From JAJPHY01 sp040754475 (lineage in GTDB: Bacteria; Actinomycetota; UBA4738; HRBIN12), in assembly GCA_040754475.1 (NCBI GenBank), contig JBFMCN010000077.1, positions 1 through 24,597 on the forward strand: DNA of 24,597 nt, read 5' to 3'. The first letter of the stretch is position 1. Each line of letters starts with the position of its first letter. Of the stretch, positions 22,105 to 24,597 are shown piece after piece. A program made the position numbers and the translations under genes. The notes beneath the pieces were generated by a model. The model made no database searches. It saw only the letters and a program-made list of their open reading frames with translations, and was not told the DNA's origin.

Positions 22105-23793
22105 CTACTTCACCACCCTCGCGATCTCTTCGATGGACGTCGAACCCTGCGCGGCCTTCTCCAGGCCGTCGTCGCGGAGCGACAACATCCCCTGCTCGAG
22201 AGCCACGGACCGAACCTGATCCGAGGACGCCCTCTCGACCGTCAAACGCTCGATCTCTTCGCTCATCGGCATTACCTCGTACAAACCAAAGCGCCCCCTG
22301 TAGCCGGTGTTCGCGCAAGCCGAACACCCGACCGGCCGATACAGCTGCTTGATCTCCCCGATGCGCCACTCCGGATAGCCGGCCTCGGTCAGCTCGGTGG
22401 AGTCAGGCGCATAGGCCTCCTTGCACCGGTCACACAGGCGCCGCGCGAGCCGCTGGGCGATCACGCAGTCGAGCGCCGAGCCAACGAGGAACGTCTCCAC
22501 TCCCATCTCGGTCAGCCGCGTCACGGCCGACGGAGCATCGTTGGTGTGCAAGGTGGAAAGGACGAGGTGGCCCGTGAGGGCGGCCTCGATGGTGATCATC
22601 GCCGTCTCGCGGTCGCGAACCTCACCGACAAGGATGATGTCCGGGTCCGCGCGTAGGATCGTTCGCAGGGCTGATGCGAAGGTGAGTCCGGCCTTCGTAT
22701 TCATCTGCATTTGGTTGACGCCGGGGAGCCGGTACTCGACCGGGTCCTCGACCGTGATGATGTTCCTGTCGGCCTGGTTGAGGATGTTCAGCGTCGCGTA
22801 CAGCGTGGTCGACTTCCCGGACCCCGTCGGCCCCGTCACGAGGATCGTGCCGTAGGGCTTTCGGAAGGCCTCCTCGTACCGCTTGAAGGCCTGCTCCTGG
22901 AACCCCAGCTCGGAGAGCTGCAGAAGCGCCTGGCTCTTGTCGAGGATGCGGATGACGACCTTCTCGCCGAACACCGTCGGCAACGTCGCGACACGCAGGT
23001 CGAGGACCTTCGTGCCCACGCGCATGCTGATGCGCCCGTCCTGGGGCACGCGCTTCTCGGCGATGTTGATGTCGGCCATGACCTTCAGACGGCTGACCAG
23101 CCCATTCTGGATGTTCTTCGGTGAGTGCATGACCTCGTGAAGCACGCCGTCGACGCGGAACCGGACCCGCACGTCTCGTTCCGTCGGCTCGATGTGTACG
23201 TCGGAGGCTCGGTCGGCAACCGCCTGGGTCATGATCGCGTTGACGAGCTTGACGATCGGGGCGTCCTCGAGGGCGGCTTCGACGTCCCCCTCGACCTCTT
23301 CCCCCTCCATCGCGCTGGCGGCCTCGCTCGAGAGGGCCTCGATCTGGTCGCCCATGCCGCTGTACTTCTGGATCGCTTGCTCGATGTCCGTTGCAGTGGC
23401 CACCACCGGCTGGACCTCGCGGTTGGTGATGGCGCGGATGTCGTCGAGCGCGTAGACGTTCGCCGGGTCGGACATCGCGACGAGCAGCCTGCCGTCGCGT
23501 TCGCCGATCGGAATGGCGCGGTAGCGGCGGGCGATGACCTCGGGCAGGAGCGTCGTGGCGCCGGGGTCGACCTGATACTCACCCAGGTCTACGAACTCGA
23601 GGCCAACCTGCTCGGCGAGCGCGCAGACGAGGTCTCTCTCGCGGATGTAACCGAGATCGATGAGGACGCGGCCGAGTGACTTGGGCGTGTTCCGATGCTC
23701 GTCCAGGGCGCGCTCGAGCTGCTCCTCCGATAGGAGGCCCTGCTCGAGCAGGATCTGCCCAAGCTGCTTCGGCTTGCGCTTGGCCGTCACCAT
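22105..23793 (-). CDS. pilB: Pilus extension ATPase PilB
   Basis: The 562-residue GspE/PilB motor ATPase drives pilin polymerisation. It has an N-terminal MshEN-type domain (about 8-145) with two LG-x2-L-type repeats (LGQILLEQGLLSEEQL and LGRVLIDLGYIRERDL), a linker with an acidic patch (160-178), then the ATPase core: Walker A GPTGSGKSTT (321-330), Asp box TVEDPVEY, Walker B ILVGEVRDRET (E391), His box STLHTNDAP, and a zinc motif with C454, C457, C490 and C493. MshEN domains bind c-di-GMP in some proteins; here the usual Arg before LG is Gln and Ser, so binding is uncertain. It lies 29 bp after the Roadblock gene. Confidence 0.96.
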   Translation of the reverse strand: MVTAKRKPKQLGQILLEQGLLSEEQLERALDEHRNTPKSLGRVLIDLGYIRERDLVCALAEQVGLEFVDLGEYQVDPGATTLLPEVIARRYRAIPIGERDGRLLVAMSDPANVYALDDIRAITNREVQPVVATATDIEQAIQKYSGMGDQIEALSSEAASAMEGEEVEGDVEAALEDAPIVKLVNAIMTQAVADRASDVHIEPTERDVRVRFRVDGVLHEVMHSPKNIQNGLVSRLKVMADINIAEKRVPQDGRISMRVGTKVLDLRVATLPTVFGEKVVIRILDKSQALLQLSELGFQEQAFKRYEEAFRKPYGTILVTGPTGSGKSTTLYATLNILNQADRNIITVEDPVEYRLPGVNQMQMNTKAGLTFASALRTILRADPDIILVGEVRDRETAMITIEAALTGHLVLSTLHTNDAPSAVTRLTEMGVETFLVGSALDCVIAQRLARRLCDRCKEAYAPDSTELTEAGYPEWRIGEIKQLYRPVGCSACANTGYRGRFGLYEVMPMSEEIERLTVERASSDQVRSVALEQGMLSLRDDGLEKAAQGSTSIEEIARVVK

Positions 23794-23822
23794 GGCCTAC
23801 GACCTTCGGTCCCTAGGACGTT

Positions 23823-24533
23823 TCAATCTTCGTCAGCCTGCCTCGTCTCCTGAAGTAGTCGCGAGAACTCTTGTGCGAGGAGCACTCGATCGATGTCGGC
23901 GCCTTCGTCTCTCTGCTCTGGCACGGGAGTCGGCGCCTCCGGCTCGCTCGAAACTGGCCGAGGCGCTGGTCTCAGAGGCCCGATGTCAAATGGTTGCGGT
24001 GCAGCCGTTTCGGCGGATCCCGTTCCCCGCATTGGAGCGATCGGCGGCAGGGTCTGGCCGGGGCTCGCCTCCCGCGCCACCGGGGCCTGCGCGGGGCTGG
24101 CGGCCGGGGTCTGCGCGGGGCTGGCGGCCGGCGGCTTGACCTCCGGGTGGAGGGACGTTCGCGGCTTCCCGCTCGGGGCCGCCGGGACCTCGGGAATCTT
24201 GAGGGCCTCGCGACGGGTGCGCGTCTCCTCGGCAGAGAGCAGGACTTGGTCCAGCTGGTCGATGAGGAGCCCGGGGCGGGTGGTGGTGCCGGTCACGGCG
24301 AAGGCCGCGTACGGGCCTCGCCGGACGTAGCCCCAGACCTCGTCGCCGAACTCCACGAACCCCTTGTCGGGCTCGCCGAGCGTGGCGAAACGCAGCCACG
24401 CCGGCTTGACGAAGCTCTCCTCGCCCTCAGGGAACGCCCCGAGAACCAGGCCGTCCCTGGACAGGATCAGACAGCCCCGCAACCCGCCGACGCTGGCCGC
24501 AACCCGTGCCGCCAGGGCGGAGAACTCTTCCAT
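23823..24533 (-). CDS. Roadblock/LC7-like protein at head of pilus ATPase genes
   Basis: The 236-residue protein has an N-terminal domain (about 1-105) resembling Roadblock/LC7: LAARVAASVGGLRGCLILSR with DGLVLGAF, then GFVEFGDEVWGYVRRGPYAA and TRPGLLIDQLDQVLLSAE. A long Pro/Ala/Ser-rich disordered linker follows, containing a 21-bp exact DNA repeat (24087-24107 and 24111-24131), and then a short C-terminal helix (IDRVLLAQEFSRLLQETRQ). Bacterial Roadblock proteins such as MglB regulate small GTPases; in myxobacteria MglA/MglB set T4P polarity. No GTPase gene is visible here. The ATG is adjacent to the upstream stop (TGA ATG). The family call is from pattern, not search. Confidence 0.6.
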   Translation of the reverse strand: MEEFSALAARVAASVGGLRGCLILSRDGLVLGAFPEGEESFVKPAWLRFATLGEPDKGFVEFGDEVWGYVRRGPYAAFAVTGTTTRPGLLIDQLDQVLLSAEETRTRREALKIPEVPAAPSGKPRTSLHPEVKPPAASPAQTPAASPAQAPVAREASPGQTLPPIAPMRGTGSAETAAPQPFDIGPLRPAPRPVSSEPEAPTPVPEQRDEGADIDRVLLAQEFSRLLQETRQADED

Positions 24534-24597
24534 TCAGCTTGCTCCTCCATAGCTATCGGGGACGCCGCAGATGGACTTGAGGAAGCCCCTAGCCCCA
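24534..24597 (-). CDS. C-terminal end of an upstream gene (right edge)
   Basis: A minus-strand frame open to the window edge ends GFLKSICGVPDSYGGAS and TGA at 24534-24536, directly abutting the ATG of the Roadblock gene. GGAGGAGC within it is the ribosome-binding site for that gene. The short tail is not recognised. The exact stop-start contact suggests a real upstream cotranscribed gene. Confidence 0.5.
   Translation of the reverse strand, partial: GARGFLKSICGVPDSYGGAS

Noticed and set aside
20914..22656. A 580-codon plus-strand open frame opposite pilT/pilB
   Set aside because: It is antisense to two genes with full motif support. Long antisense frames are expected in GC-rich coding DNA, and its translation is Arg/Asp/His-rich without family features.

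Overview
The window is about 24.6 kb of high-GC bacterial DNA, densely packed and almost entirely transcribed from the minus strand (right to left). The gene order aroC-aroK-aroB-aroQ-(M24 peptidase)-efp-nusB, the frequent GTG/TTG starts, the ATGA/GTGA stop-start overlaps and the BldC/excisionase-type small regulators point to an Actinomycetota genome. The large type IV pilus (T4P) locus suggests a lineage outside the well-studied mycobacteria and streptomycetes. This taxonomic reading is inference from gene content; no rRNA or marker phylogeny was possible.

Region by region, left to right: (1) 1-284, an unresolved open frame at the window edge, a short direct repeat and a possible tatA promoter. 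(2) 285-491, tatA on the plus strand, converging on the next operon. (3) 496-5682 (minus), a tightly coupled shikimate/chorismate operon followed by an M24 peptidase, EF-P and NusB. (4) 5743-5772, a strong GC hairpin separating this operon from the pilus locus. (5) 5822-9168 (minus), two tandem 60-75 aa helix-turn-helix genes followed by pilM, pilN, pilO and a PilP-like gene (the inner-membrane alignment complex). (6) 9412-10185, prepilin peptidase pilD. (7) 10279-18245, six minor-pilin-like genes arranged as two parallel triads of the form I/V-like, J/W-like, K/X-like. (8) 18344-19381, two major-pilin-like genes, each followed by a strong hairpin. (9) 19704-23793, pilC, pilT and pilB (platform protein, retraction ATPase, extension ATPase). 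(10) 23823-24533, a Roadblock/LC7-type protein, preceded by the last codons of another gene running off the right edge.

Together the pilus genes encode almost a complete type IVa-like machine: PilB and PilT power extension and retraction through PilC; PilM/N/O plus a PilP-like protein form the membrane alignment complex; PilD processes the prepilins; PilA1/PilA2 would form the fibre; and the minor pilins would prime and decorate its tip. No secretin (PilQ) gene lies in the window, which fits a single-membrane cell. No rRNA, tRNA, CRISPR array, insertion sequence or phage gene was seen.

The most interesting points are the duplicated minor-pilin triad whose K/X-like members lack the usual Glu5, one minor pilin with two Ig/CnaB-like modules, the hairpins after each pilin gene, the tandem regulators sharing a 46-bp identical block, an AT-rich perfect inverted repeat in front of them, and the Roadblock-domain gene at the head of the ATPase genes.
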